From: Tubulanus polymorphus
Lineage: Eukaryota > Nemertea > Palaeonemertea > Tubulaniformes > Tubulanidae
Assembly (NCBI RefSeq): GCF_964204645.1
Contig: NC_134025.1
Location: 7,631,001-7,695,000 of the forward strand
Length of the DNA: 64,000 nt
Reading direction: 5' to 3'
Part shown: positions 45,775 through 59,000 of the stretch, piece by piece
How positions within the stretch are numbered: the first letter of the stretch is position 1
Layout: every line of letters starts with the position of its first letter
The notes under the pieces: generated by a model
What the model saw: only the letters and a program-made list of their open reading frames with translations
Told to the model about the DNA's origin: nothing
Database searches by the model: none
Translations under genes and position numbers: made by a program

Positions 45775-48700
45775 CTATCGGCTTTAACGCAAACAACGAG
45801 GGCGCAATTTACAATTTAGGCATTTTTTGGATCCGCCCCTAGAATTCTGCAAAAATCATCAAATTAGAAAAAAAACTGCCTACTTTGTGTTTCCATCACA
45901 ATTTTTCAACACATTTTTTTTCGTTATATCCGTCTTGATTTTATGAGTAACTTGTAGGCTAATTAACATTTCTCCCATCATCTGAATCAAATGGATCTCA
46001 ATTTCCACTCCCTTTTTGTTTTTCTGCAGCTTCTGTGAAAATACCCGAATAATGCTAATGAAAAATTGTATTCTTATGATAAGAAAGATTGTATGTATCT
46101 TTTCCTGTTCAATAAATTATCAATATTTAGTAACGACTGTATGCCATATTACCTCGAAAAAAATTTTTCGTGGTGAATTGCACTAAAGATTTTTGAAAAG
46201 TAAGAATATATCATTTGATTTCCTCGGTTTTTTCTCGGGCCAGTGTTTCATGGCCAGCACAGAACTCTACATCTAAAAGGACTGTCGAAAACTTCACGTG
46301 AACCTTGGTGTCCCACTAAGTAGGCCACCGCAGGCACGAACTGGTACGAGTCCAGAGTTAGCACGCGGCCGGACTTCAATATACAATGAGTGTTGATTCT
46401 AACCATGTCCCGTTGATTCTAACCATGATAAGACTTACATAAAGAAGAAGAGCTGAGTTTTGGTTGTAAAAAATGAGAAATGTTTTATTTTTATCGAGAA
46501 GAACAATTATTTACAAATTTGAAATGACTTTTTCCAACAAATGACTATAATACACCAATTATAGGAAATATTATACAATCCGCTATATATACATTTGTAA
46601 TTTTACATCAATTCACACGTTCGATTCGGTGACGTAGTACGTACTTATTAATATTCAATTCCTATATATAAAAATCTTTCAATGAAATAACAAACAAGCA
46701 ATGGATAACAAATTTACGATTTGAAGAAAGACAAACTCCACTGTCTCGGGTATGACACGCGATGCTACATTATGATATAAAAACAATGGTTATCCTCAAT
46801 GATACAATAAAACACCGACAACTTGATATCGGTTTAGTTAAGCCATGGATTAAAACCGTTTATAGTCCATGATTTAGCGGCTGATCTTGGTGTTGTGAGA
46901 TACCGTTTCGATTATCAAACAACTTGTTGACATTTCACTATATGGTTATTGATTCCGCTGGGGAGCCTTGATTTTTCTAATGGCCCAAATTAGCCATCAA
47001 TCATTTTAGTATCGATTGAATTATATTAACAACATCAATTTGCAATGGATACGATTTTTGAGGTCTAAACATTCACAACGAGTTTTTAAAGTACATTTAA
47101 TAGACTCCTTGAGTTTTGAAGGTCTAGTATTAAGATAGTTGATCAAATGAACTTTCAATGGAAGAGTTACAATACATCTATATAATAGATGAACGGTAAT
47201 GCTTGTCCGTTATGATTTGTGTAGTAGCTCCGTGTGTGAAATGTAACCTATCCAGTCAAGAGAGGCACTGCAAGAGGGCCCTCAGTGAACAGTATGTATC
47301 ATCACGGTTTATTGCGCACAACCGATGTGCAAATCTAGAGCTCATTAATATCAAAACTAATGGAGCGAAAGACCTGTCGTAGAAGCTCAATTTGTGGACG
47401 ATCCTCTGTAAAACTAACCATTGGCTTACTAGCTCTACTACTATCACACAAATCATTTTGATGATCTTCCAGAGTTTCAGATTCTCAACCACTCGTGTAA
47501 AATATAGATGGAATTCAACGACATTGTTCCTAATTTCAATTGAAAACAAATAAAATATCGTCAATTAAAAGAAATTATTGGTTTATATACAAATATGCGA
47601 CAACAATTTCTAGTCTGGAAGATCGTTATTATTATACGTGGAAATTCTGGCATTCTAATAGAAAACTTATACTTGGGAAACCTTTTTGGATGTGATAACG
47701 GTTAATAGCTGCACTTTAAAGTCTTGGAATTGAGATCCGAGAGACGGCATTTGTAATTGAGGAAATCAACGAAGAAATCTTCGATGAGATTAGCATGGAA
47801 TCTACATTATAAGATGCAAGTAAGCAGGAAATGTGCTCCAGGGATATCTAGGCATTTTGCGTTGGCTGAGCATGAAGAGAAAAAGTGTGAACGATCGTAA
47901 AACGGTGAAAAAACGTGAATGTGCAGAAGCCAGATCTTCCGATAAAATATGAAATTGTCCTAGCAGACATGAACTGCCTGATCATGCCAAAGTGTGTATA
48001 GGTTTGAACCCGGTGCAGAGTGAACAATCAGGGTCAAAACAGACAAAGGCAAAATTTGGCTAACGGAGTTTTCCGGATACTAGGGATTTCAGATCAATCA
48101 TCACCAATGGAGATCTTTTAAACGTATGATACACATGTATAATACATTCACATACATATTTCGTTGCTGATTACAAAATGTGTATCTACATAATTTCAAT
48201 AGACATAGATCTTATAAAACCTTCGACAGAGAAGTGTTGAAAGGACATTGAAACCGGCATCATATAATTTCCATAATATTGGTAATTTTCGTAATCCCTG
48301 GCCCCGTTCTGATAAATTATCAAAATTCATTTATCCCACTTCATGGTCAGAAGAATTTAGTCAGTTTGCAAAGAGTTTCATGCAGGATCATTTCATTAAA
48401 CCGCCACAGAAAAACCACTTCTCTGTTTTAATTAACATGCACTTCTAATGGCTGAAATCTTACCAACTATAATTTAGATAAGGCCAGATAGCGAGCGACT
48501 CTCTGAAAAATATGACATATATTTTTGAAAATCTCACCTAAAAAATGAACCACGCATTTCCGGTGTTACCCATGGCTCCTCATTCTAATCATGTTTCTAA
48601 AGGGGTACATTTTAAATACATACACGGTAAGGTAGCCTTCAAGTTTTAAAATATAGCCTTCATGTTTTAAAATAACTGCCTGACGATACGTTTTAAATAT

Positions 48701-50065
48701 TTTGGACAAATTTTCGCTTGAGGAGCTCACCAAAAATATATCCATTTGTTTGCATCTTAAATTCCAGCATTCACTGCAGCTTGTATATATTAATTTTATA
48801 TTGCATAATAGAACACTTGCAGGCGAGTGAATATAGTTACATGGACCTGCATTCAAACTCAGATTACGATGTGTCCAGTTAACACTATAATAGGGATCAA
48901 AAAGGTCAGATTTCTTATTTCAAGTTTCGAAGAAACAATCATGTTTAAAAAAATCACAGTTTAACCTTGACAAGGCAATTTCACACGATATGACCACACA
49001 TCCTGGTTACCCAAGGCATAATTCATATGACAAGTCCAATGATTCATACCTCTATCACCAGCCGTAAATAGCGTCTCAGTCTAGACTACCAGTATAATAG
49101 GCAGTTTGTTATTATGCCATTATTAACAAAATGAGAGTGTGCTTTTGAAAGCTAAACAAAAAACTTGATACTGAATGAATCCTCTTTGATTAGATATGTT
49201 TTAGAACCCCTCCCCAAAATATGATTAAGGTCGACTTAAAAGCCATGAGCTAAAATCTGAAAACAATTTACGAGAACATTAAAGATTCATAATACATGTT
49301 TAAATCTCCCTTGAAATTAAGACAGCAGCAAACATTATACGAGAGATATATTATTGAATTTAAAACAAAATTTACATCATGCAAGACTAGGATAAGTATC
49401 ACAAATTGCTCCATTTTTGACTAGAATAACCAACCTCTACCATGCAAACCATTTGTAAAAACCTTTCTTCGCAATGATGCATGCATTTTAAAGAAAATTA
49501 GGAAAAACTTGTTTTACCACTGAAAACCTTGTACCACCAATGCATGATCTGTGTGTGCTGAATGGGCAAGTTAAGATGACACAGGCGATATTCATTGGCC
49601 ATTTGAATACTGCTTTTTCAACAAAAAGTATCGCAAAGACGAAGAATAAGGGTTAAGAAAGTTTTGTGAAGATAAAAATACGATTGAACATTTGTAACAA
49701 ACGTTCAAAAGATTTTGTTTGCAAAGACTCTTCGTCTGATACACGTACAGAATTTTGAAACTAAATTCAAATTCTGAGGTTGCCGTGAAGCTTACGAAGT
49801 CATGCAAAAATCTAATCACCGGATCAGGGGAATAATTGATCCTGCCCTAAGGAATACATATAATGTGTACAAAGCGTGTATTACAAAATAGCTCAAAGTT
49901 CCCTGAATCGACTTGCCATTATGTATATATAAGAAAGTGATATCATACAATGAAATTGAATTCATAAACATGCTTGATTCAAGCTGGAATATCTGGAGAT
50001 AAGTAAAAAACCAACACATCCGATGTCTCATTAAAATGCAGCAAGAAGGGGAAGGCTTGGTGTTT
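45775..50065. other. Intergenic region, about 4.3 kb
   Basis: The segment nearest 45780 is the 5' flank of the Speedy gene and the segment below 50066 is the 3' flank, probably a long 3' UTR, of the DPP4-like gene. A short tandem copy of gttgattctaaccatg occurs at about 46392-46427. Open frames such as 47256-47564 and 48566-48856 show no domain. I see no RNA gene. Confidence 0.4.
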
Positions 50066-53000
50066 TTAATAGACGAGTTTTGAATCCTTAATCACCTCAT
50101 CCGGTATGTCCTTAGGTGGTACTTTAACAGGTTTAGTCGTATTATAGCAGTCTACTAAGAAATGGGTCATACGCTGATACAAATGCGTTAAAGTTCGTCC
50201 ACCATTTAAATTATGATTTTGATCTGGATAAATCTGAAATTGAACGGGATAAGATTTTTTAGGATCGTGAAGTATTACATATTTCATAAATATACGTGTG
50301 CCTTATGCTTACTTGTGAATCAAAGCTAATGCCCTCATGAACTAGTGATTTCATTAACTGAGCTGAATTCTGGAAGTGCACATTATCATCAGCGGTACCA
50401 TGAACTAGGAGAAACTTTGAGCTCTTGAATCCCTTTGCGTGATTCATCATTTTCGCTCTCTAAAAATCATGAAAAGCCATTTTTACAACACAATCTTTGT
50501 AAATATCAATCAGATTGAAAGAAACGATTAATTTCGATAACCCGATGAAAATCCTACCTCATAACCCTGGAAGTTATCTACCCCTCTTGGTGTACCCATA
50601 TATCGTTCGGTATATGCGGTATCTATAAAACATTCGAGCAATTTCAGCACTGAGACGTTTTCTAATGATTTTTGAATTACATAGGAATTTGTTCACAAAG
50701 CTCACCATAATATCTGAAATCCGTTACGGGAGCAACGGCTATACCACACTGGTATTCTCCCTCGCCTCGACCAATTGCATGGCCAGCTACAAAGCCTCCA
50801 TAGGACTGTAAAATGTGAAATCAACTTATATACCAGCTTTATTTTGTCATACATTGATTATGCAATCAAGTTAATCACTATCATATATAGATATAGCCAA
50901 TATCAACCACTTACCCAGCCCATGATGCCTATTTTACTTTGATCCACAAAGTGCAGCGTTTTTAGGTATCTGTAATACAAATGCATTTCTAATATCAGCT
51001 TACCTGATAGGAGGATTTAAGTAAGAACTGTAGTAAAGTACGCACTAGTCTACTTACTTAGCTACTAATAGCTGGTCCTCAACGTCAGGACCACCAAATT
51101 TTCGCCACAGCTCTCGTAGGTACTTGGTACCCCTATAGCCAGTACCCCTACCATCTAGCGTTGCATGAATGACATCATGGGCACTAGATAGGTACGAGAA
51201 CCAATCTAACTTGAATTTATCATTAACTTTTTGACTTCCCGGGCCCCCATATCTAGAGGGAGAAACGTAAAAATAATATATCAGATATATTTTATATGTT
51301 CTTTATGAAAATAACTTATGCTAGTAAAGTAATTCCGAAGATACATACACAGATACTAAAACAGGGTATTGTGTCACGTGTTCCTTTTTAAGTAATGGCG
51401 GCAAATTTAGTTGCAACCACGCCTCTAGAAATGAGAAATGAATAACGGTTTTAGCAGAAACCTTTGGATAAAATGAAAATGAACTGACTGTATCCACTGG
51501 CACTTACTATATCCACCACCAATATCTATTTGGTGGTATTCTTTTATCGGTAACGCCATATTATCTAGAGTCTTTTTTATGAGAGTGTTGTTTTCAACGA
51601 TTACATCTAGATAAAGATCATACAATACAATTATGCTTATTTCAATGTATAACGCAGTAATTTAAGATTTTCTAATATCCATACCTAGATCACTATTCGT
51701 ACTGCGCAGATAGTACGTCGGCACATCAGGGCCATGACAATTCAGAAAATAGTACTGACTATCTGGACTAAATGTGGCTGAGGCGTAATCACATCCGGGA
51801 ATGCATGAAAGACACTTTGGTGTCGGCTGGTACTGATTTGCAGCGACTGTATATAGACGGCGCTTTCTTGGGTCTCCAGCAGTGGTTATGTAATATCTGA
51901 AATTAGATAGTTTCAATAATCAATTTTTTCGCTATTTGATATGAAAAAAAACCTTTCCGTATTTTCAAACTGCTCGAACGTAGGTTTTTTTGCTTACAAA
52001 ACTTCTTTTTTTCCATCATACTTGAGAATTTCAGTGTCGTCGAAATTCCCTTGAGTGATGAAAGCTTTATGGACAGAACTGCCCTGTAATTAAAACCGGA
52101 TACAACTTTTAGAAAAAAACTGAAACGGAAGATCATACAGTACATATAATTTGACAATAAATTTGCCTCTTATGATTAATTTGCATTTAGAATTATGTAA
52201 AACGTCCCAAATCAAACAAACTATGATATTTGTCGACATAATAGCACCAATAACGGAACTAACACGCGAGCCGCTCAGTGAAATCGTTTCTATGGTTACA
52301 CTTTATCAGCACAGTACTCTCCGAAAGCATTTAAGCGAAAAATTGTATAGTTGTAGCAGAGATATAACTCTAAGCTAGATTTGCAAAAAGATTTTGAGAG
52401 ATAGTTACATCGCTGCTAAACGAATAAGACACTTACTACGACTGGTTTTCTTTCTATTTTTGCTATATGATTAAAAGCGCCTAGCTCGCCTTCATTCAGT
52501 GGAAGTATAAGAAAGTAGTTTTTGCCATTTGGCTGTAGAATTGGTGCTTTGTACTGAAAATAGAAAAAAAGGAAAACATGATCTCAATGGTTTTACCACC
52601 CAGTATTTGACGATAAGGCACATGGAAAAAAGACTTGAGAGCACTGTTTAAACTAGGACATTTAACTTACCAAATTTACCCAACCGTCAGTTTCCCTTTC
52701 ACGTAATCTCTAAAAAGAACAATAATGTCATATATTCGGAAAAAGAATTGATACAGTATATATATGTTATCATCTGTATTAGCATGAAGAAATTGCCATG
52801 CTGAATGCATCGTTATTGAGTGGGTGAGGGGTTAATGGGTTGCTTGGTACAGATCCCACACTGTAATATTAAAAGCATAATGGGGTTAAACAATTAACTG
52901 GCGTATCATCTATCAAAATATAGATTTATGTTATGTGTATCTCGTCGAATTGACTGAAGTTTTAAGTCATATTTTGCAATTAAGTCCCGGCTCACTACAA

Positions 53001-56000
53001 ACGCAACTCCGGAGTGATACTGACTGTTCAACCACTTTTTCCAATGGAAATTACGAAGACACCTGGCGTTACAGTTATTATCAAAATTATCAACTATACT
53101 TCGCCACTTATTTCTCAGAGGTAGGCAAACAATCTATCGTTGAAAATCAATCGCGACGTTGTTCCTGATTACCCATCATTATAATTCCCGGGAGTGAACA
53201 CTCATTATATGGAATTTGAACAAAAGATTGGATGCTGAACTCTTTAATCACCAGACGTTTTCAAGTTCATTTGACAGTTCACGAGATTTTTTCAGTTCCA
53301 GAAAATGCCGCTTTCGCGATCAAAATAATAGAGCTCAATCGATCTATCAGATGCCGGCACTGAATAACTCATGTTTCTTTCGGCTGTCAAGAAAACAAAC
53401 CTCTCGACGACGTCGTAAGCGACGAGAAATTGTTCAGCGCATTACAAAACCGTTTATATCGAGAGTATGATATTTAGTGAGGGTGATGGCTACGGACTTA
53501 CCGGCTCGCATGCTCCAGTTATTGGCGAACAAAACGACACTATAGCTAGATTCTGGGCTCTGTTCATCCATATTACGATCACCTCAGTTTCCGATGCCCA
53601 GGACACCGATGTGAAGTAGTATTCCCTGAAGTTCACAAGAGATATGTTAATGAAATCAGATATCAAACAGCACTTAAATGAGCAACAGCTTCCAAGGGCC
53701 AATTATTTTTACTTACTCTTTAGTAAGTTCTGGTGGTGGTGATAATTCTACATGCACTTGACCGTTTCCTTTGAATTTAGCTATTTTAAGCGTTACTTTT
53801 GGGTTGATATTTGGTCGAAGATCTCCAGCCTATAGCAGAAAAAGAGATGCACTTATCCATGTTTAAGCCAGTAAGATTTGTCCACGGTGCGACCTAAACT
53901 CACTTTAGGATATCTGACTTTTCTGTTCTCACTATTTATTTGATTGCTTCCTCCATATTCCGGAAATTCATACAGAGGAACTTGTGTATCATCAAACATT
54001 GCATAGCACAAATATGTTCCCTGAGGGGACCACCAGAAGGCTTTACCAGAATCCAAAATTTCCTCTGAAGATAGAATGATGATTTGTGGTTAGTTTGGTT
54101 TGCTCATTTTCATAGACAATCCTATTTCGTGATGTCAGAAATGGAAGCATACATTAGATATCCAGTACATGGATAACTTCAGCTCAAAACTTTGTTCGTA
54201 TTTTAAGTTGTGATATATTCATTTGCTTTGACCGTTTCATTGCTGATTCCGATATAACACACGTAACCAGTTTTCTAAGTTTCATAGTCATTATATTTTT
54301 CTAGCTAGTCAGAAAACGTATTACCTAATCGCAGATCAATTTGATTAAATGTTTAAGGTCACATACAGACAGAGGTGCAATAATCTTACTAGTCAATTAA
54401 TTCGTCTGGAAGATTTTCTAATTACCTTCATACAGCCAATCTGGTATTCCATTATAAACAGTGCCTTTCACCCCAGTCGTGGTGATTCGGTTTGGTGTTG
54501 TATACGGATCTCTATGGTAATATATATCATTATCTCTTATATACAACTGAAAAAAAGATATGGCAAATATTCAGCGCTAATGCGACTGTTCAGCTCTTCA
54601 CTTATCTAATATTTCGATATTCATGGCTCTGAAAAAAACAAAATATATTCAAGTCTGCGACAAATATCGCAATTCTATCACTCTGAATCTAGTCTTAACA
54701 ACCAGAGATTTTTCCGCTGTAATAGACGACAACAGCTCCAGGCTCCCAACCACGCCGGAATTGTGTTATCAGTGAGTTTGTGTACGCTGCGAGCTTGCTT
54801 TATTCAATAAGCCAAGAAATGATTTATACCTCAGAGACAAGAGACCTTTAGGTGACATTTCTCAGATAATTGTCAGATGAAAATAAACGATTCTTCTATT
54901 AACTACGCTAGTTTGTCAAAACTGAATAGTTTTTGACCAGATAGGTATTTGTGAGATACACGGGATACCAAATTGGTGCAGTAGGATTTTATGAAGCTTT
55001 TACTCTCAATATTTTCACATCACCAGACTTTTTTTTAACACGTTAAACCTCCGAAAGCAACTATTTGATATGTTCTGCACCGGCAAGCCATATAATGGCT
55101 CTCTCTCTTTCTGATCATCCTTATCTCAGACTAAGCCACATCTCAGTCAGTCGAACTGGTCTTTCAGACGATTCTTAGAAAAGCCAGTCTCACAAAGCTC
55201 ACGTATCGAATCCTAAAGGTCACTTTTCATCTAGTTAAATGTCAAAGCGTTATGAAGAAGGTGCACTATACAGTTTTGGAAAATGAAATATCACCTTACC
55301 AATTTATTAGATTTAGGTACCCAGCTTGCGTGTTGTAGCGCTACAGGATCTCCTATCTCATCTCCGGGAACTGGCGTTATTTTCCTGATATCAAAGACAA
55401 AGGCAACGAGTCACTGAGTAAGGTGAAACGAAAACAATAGAAGAAGACGAAGTGAGAAGGCATGAACACTTACCCCGTCGTTACATTGTAGATTTTATAA
55501 AATGTTAAATGGGTATAACGATTTATCTGCGAATAAGAAACAGAATATTCGTGTAGCAGGGACGGATCTAGGAAAATTGGAAAGCACGGGTCCAGAAGAA
55601 ATGATTAAGGAATCTTTCATAGAAAGCGGGGTATCATGGGCTATTAGCGGGGTCCCTACGGTGTTAGACGTATGCAATTTTAAAGAGGATGAGTGGCAAA
55701 TTTTCAGATTTCAGTTATCTTTATCTTGATAAAAGGGGCAACTTCATTGGAAAGGCAGGGGTCCGAACCCCAAGACTTCACCCCCTAAATCCACCCCTGG
55801 TGTAGATTCAATAGACTTTCAAAGAAAAGACAATTTTTCATCCATCTACAAGTGAGGGACTTGACACTTAAAGGATTTATGGAATTTAGCCGATCCCATT
55901 CAAATACTCAAATATTGTGTAGTCATTTTTGGTTTACTTACGGACTGTTTATCAAATCCAATTAAAACATAATCTAAATCATCTGATACTTGGAATTGTT

Positions 56001-56016
56001 CCGTGTTTAGACGCCT
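50066..56016 (-). CDS. DPP4-like dipeptidyl peptidase (S9B), N-terminal exons not found
   Basis: Nineteen exons on the minus strand, 55942-56016, 55474-55526, 55300-55384, 54426-54546, 53904-54064, 53717-53829, 53502-53625, 52671-52709, 52437-52553, 51998-52083, 51685-51896, 51508-51606, 51349-51424, 51058-51252, 50915-50969, 50706-50805, 50558-50622, 50313-50459 and 50066-50233, sum to 2091 bases (696 residues). Marks of the family: the substrate-binding double glutamate in [23 protein letters not shown], the nucleophile serine in GW-SYGG (split between 50915-50969 and 50706-50805), the aspartate in [11 protein letters not shown] and the histidine in DQNHNL. With the whole Ser-Asp-His triad present it should be an active prolyl dipeptidase rather than a DPP6/DPP10-type inactive relative. 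Human DPP4 has 766 residues, so roughly the cytoplasmic tail, signal anchor and first propeller strands are missing and should be encoded further upstream. Confidence 0.9.
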
Positions 56017-59000
56017 CTGCAAGTAGAAATAAGGTAAACACGTTAATATCATGTGGCAATTATCGGATACTTTGAAGGGGGCCGTCGGTGAGATGCGACT
56101 ACGGACCTCTTGGCAACTAGTGCGAACATTCAATATGAAAATATCTCATCTCCATTAACAACATCAAAAGCTATCCACAAGGCTTTTGTGTTCAGGATAT
56201 TACCGGATTTCCTCTGAATAGGCAGCTACCTCAAGTAATTAATTTGTCAGCATGTAGAAGACGTACCGGTAACAGATATCATCTATCCAAAGTGGGTCGG
56301 TAGATGGAAATTGCGCAAAATAGACGACGAACAGCTCATTAATGGGATTGTGGGTGTTCAATAGACAACATGAATCAATTTAAATGTCTTGATACTTTTT
56401 TCCTCAATAAGACCATCGGATAGATGATGAACTATATCATTAAAAAGCTTGTCTTATGACACCTGTATGTAGATACTTTTCGCAACGACACAATCGACTC
56501 GTTATACGCATGTGTATGTTGGAAAGTAATAAAAAGAGCTGTAAATTCCAGCTATGAAACGCCAATAATTTCGCAAAGATGATTAAACGCCAGGTCGATT
56601 GAACGTAAATCCGTCAAATAACAACAGACTGCAAAAGGTCAATAGGTAGTTAAGCGGTGTTACGGTGTTATCAGCTTTACAGTCACGTAATATAACGTAG
56701 AAACGGAGTTCATTGTGGTATGCCACTCGGAAGGCAGATCTACGAGGCTTATCCCGTATATGATGGTACAGATCGACTGTGTCAATATATTGCAGATTAC
56801 GATAAGTCAGCACAAGGGGCTATAAACTTGGCAAAGGCTCCAACCGAGCTGAACGATAAATCTATTTGGACTGATTTCACAGATTAATTACCACCGCAAA
56901 ATAAGAATCACCATAATCTTGATGTAATCTCGTGACTAGTATGTATCGGTAGTTGGGAGAATTTTAGCGCAAGCAAAAAGGTTCCGAGTCTATTCATAGT
57001 TCGTATTAGATTTTCTAGTTTCTCAGAAATGTAATTTCTCTCAGAGGCTGTAAATTTTCTCAGAGAAACTAGAAAATCTAATACGAAGTATTCTTTAAAT
57101 CAATCTGATCAATGAATAAACCCAGAACCTTTTACTTCTCGCAACAAAGCTGAAGTCGAGTCAAGAATTTCAGTTGCAACGCCTTTTGTTGAATAAACAA
57201 TCTCAAGTCTTGATCAATAGACTATACTTAGATGGTCGGGTTCTTAGAAAGGTTTTCGACGACCATGATCAGTTTCAAGTATATGGACCTGGAAAACCTT
57301 CTCCGATTCACGAATCGATATCTAGGGATGGCCGTGTATCTTGGCTAATGATGAGAAGAACATGTCTCTCTATTTCTCATCTGGGAACATATTACATCCA
57401 GATAAATCGCTAAGCTCAAGCAGAAAATGAATCGCACCTAGATCATATTCCCAGACTTATATCCATGACAACAGCATAAGTGCCACGCGAACTGTCATCC
57501 GAGTACACGTACACGTAATTGCATAAAATGGGCAAATATTTCGTCGAAATATTGGACAAAAAGTGCGCGTCTCACGTAGATAATTGATTTCAACTTTTAG
57601 GATTCTCAGGTGGCGCGTGATATTACTGCAAAATGACGATGTAAAAGAGCGTAGACTCAAGACCGTTTTAAAGACCCATAATACGATGGCACCAATTGGG
57701 AATTAATCGGTTTGAGATATTCTGCTTGGTAAAGAATGAGATTAAAATCTGATTCAGTCCCCAAGAGTCGAATGACGAGTGTGATTGAGACAGAGATGAG
57801 GCAGATCTTACAGCACTATTATAGCGTCGGGGCGGCTTTATTTTTTTTCAAACTTTGGCATTTGGTTGAAAGGAATTCTTAAAAACTTCATCCGTAAATG
57901 GATGTACCGAATATTAAAGAAATACATTAGCGAATTGATTGGCTATTGTCAGATGGCTCAGACGTCGCCTAACAGAAATTCTCAATTTCCGGCTTCTTAA
58001 TGTCACCGTATTTCTTTATATACCATTCAAATAATCCGGATTTTTGCCAATCACTGATAGGTATTATAGCACAGCTGTCAATCTTAGATGTTCATTTGCA
58101 GGTATGCCAACGAGTTCTGGATATAAAAACACAGCCAAATATTGCGACGTGGATTAAGAGAAGGAAAATGTAAAAAAATACCAACATCATTAAGGTCAAC
58201 ATTGTACAATGTTGAAATTAACTATAGAAGTGAATCGGATGTTTTCCCGAACACTAAGAATTATGTTGATATTCCCGGATGGTGTTCAAAGAGAATGATG
58301 GAAATTGATCAGACGGCATATTTGAATACTTCGCAGAGTAAATGTTAGCAGGCAGCGGAAATAGAGCCGTGATGAGGAAATCGTTGTTTCTATACATTGC
58401 CAGTATATAAGTACCTCGGCTAAAAACTTGAATACAGCATGATCCATGATGCCTCCTAGTAAATGTCATTTGATTTAAAAGAATCGATGATTTATTCATT
58501 TTTCAATACACGAACTGCTAAACTGTTTAGTATCGGGGAATTTATTATCATTAAAAAATGAACACATCGTCCTGAAAACAGGCCGTGTTATGAGATTTTT
58601 TTAACAACTGGAAACTAAGACATTAGCCGAACTGTTTTTCGAAATGCGATAGCCATGTCCACCCAACAGCAACCACTTCAGAGATGCATGTTTACAGTAA
58701 ATGGAGTAAGGGCAATAATATAAAAACAATTATTGAGTTTCTTTCAGTTTCTAACGGAAAATGTAGTACAGAACTGCATGGTGACGAAGCTTCCATCCCT
58801 GCGAGAACTTTTAAGCATTTTAGAGACAGTAGTGGATATCCACTAAAAGTTATCCTCTTTTTTCAGTGAAATCCACTTGAATTTGCTTGAAAACACGATA
58901 ATATAGCGAGTATGACGTCGGTCAGAAGTGGGAAAAGATTAGCACATGCTTTTATCAATCAAAAGCGCTTTAGAAATAAAATGCAATTTCGTGGGTATAC

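Noticed and set aside
52935-53470. Plus-strand frames in the DPP4-like gene region
   Set aside because: They are short, lack domains and fall in an intron between two well-supported minus-strand exons.
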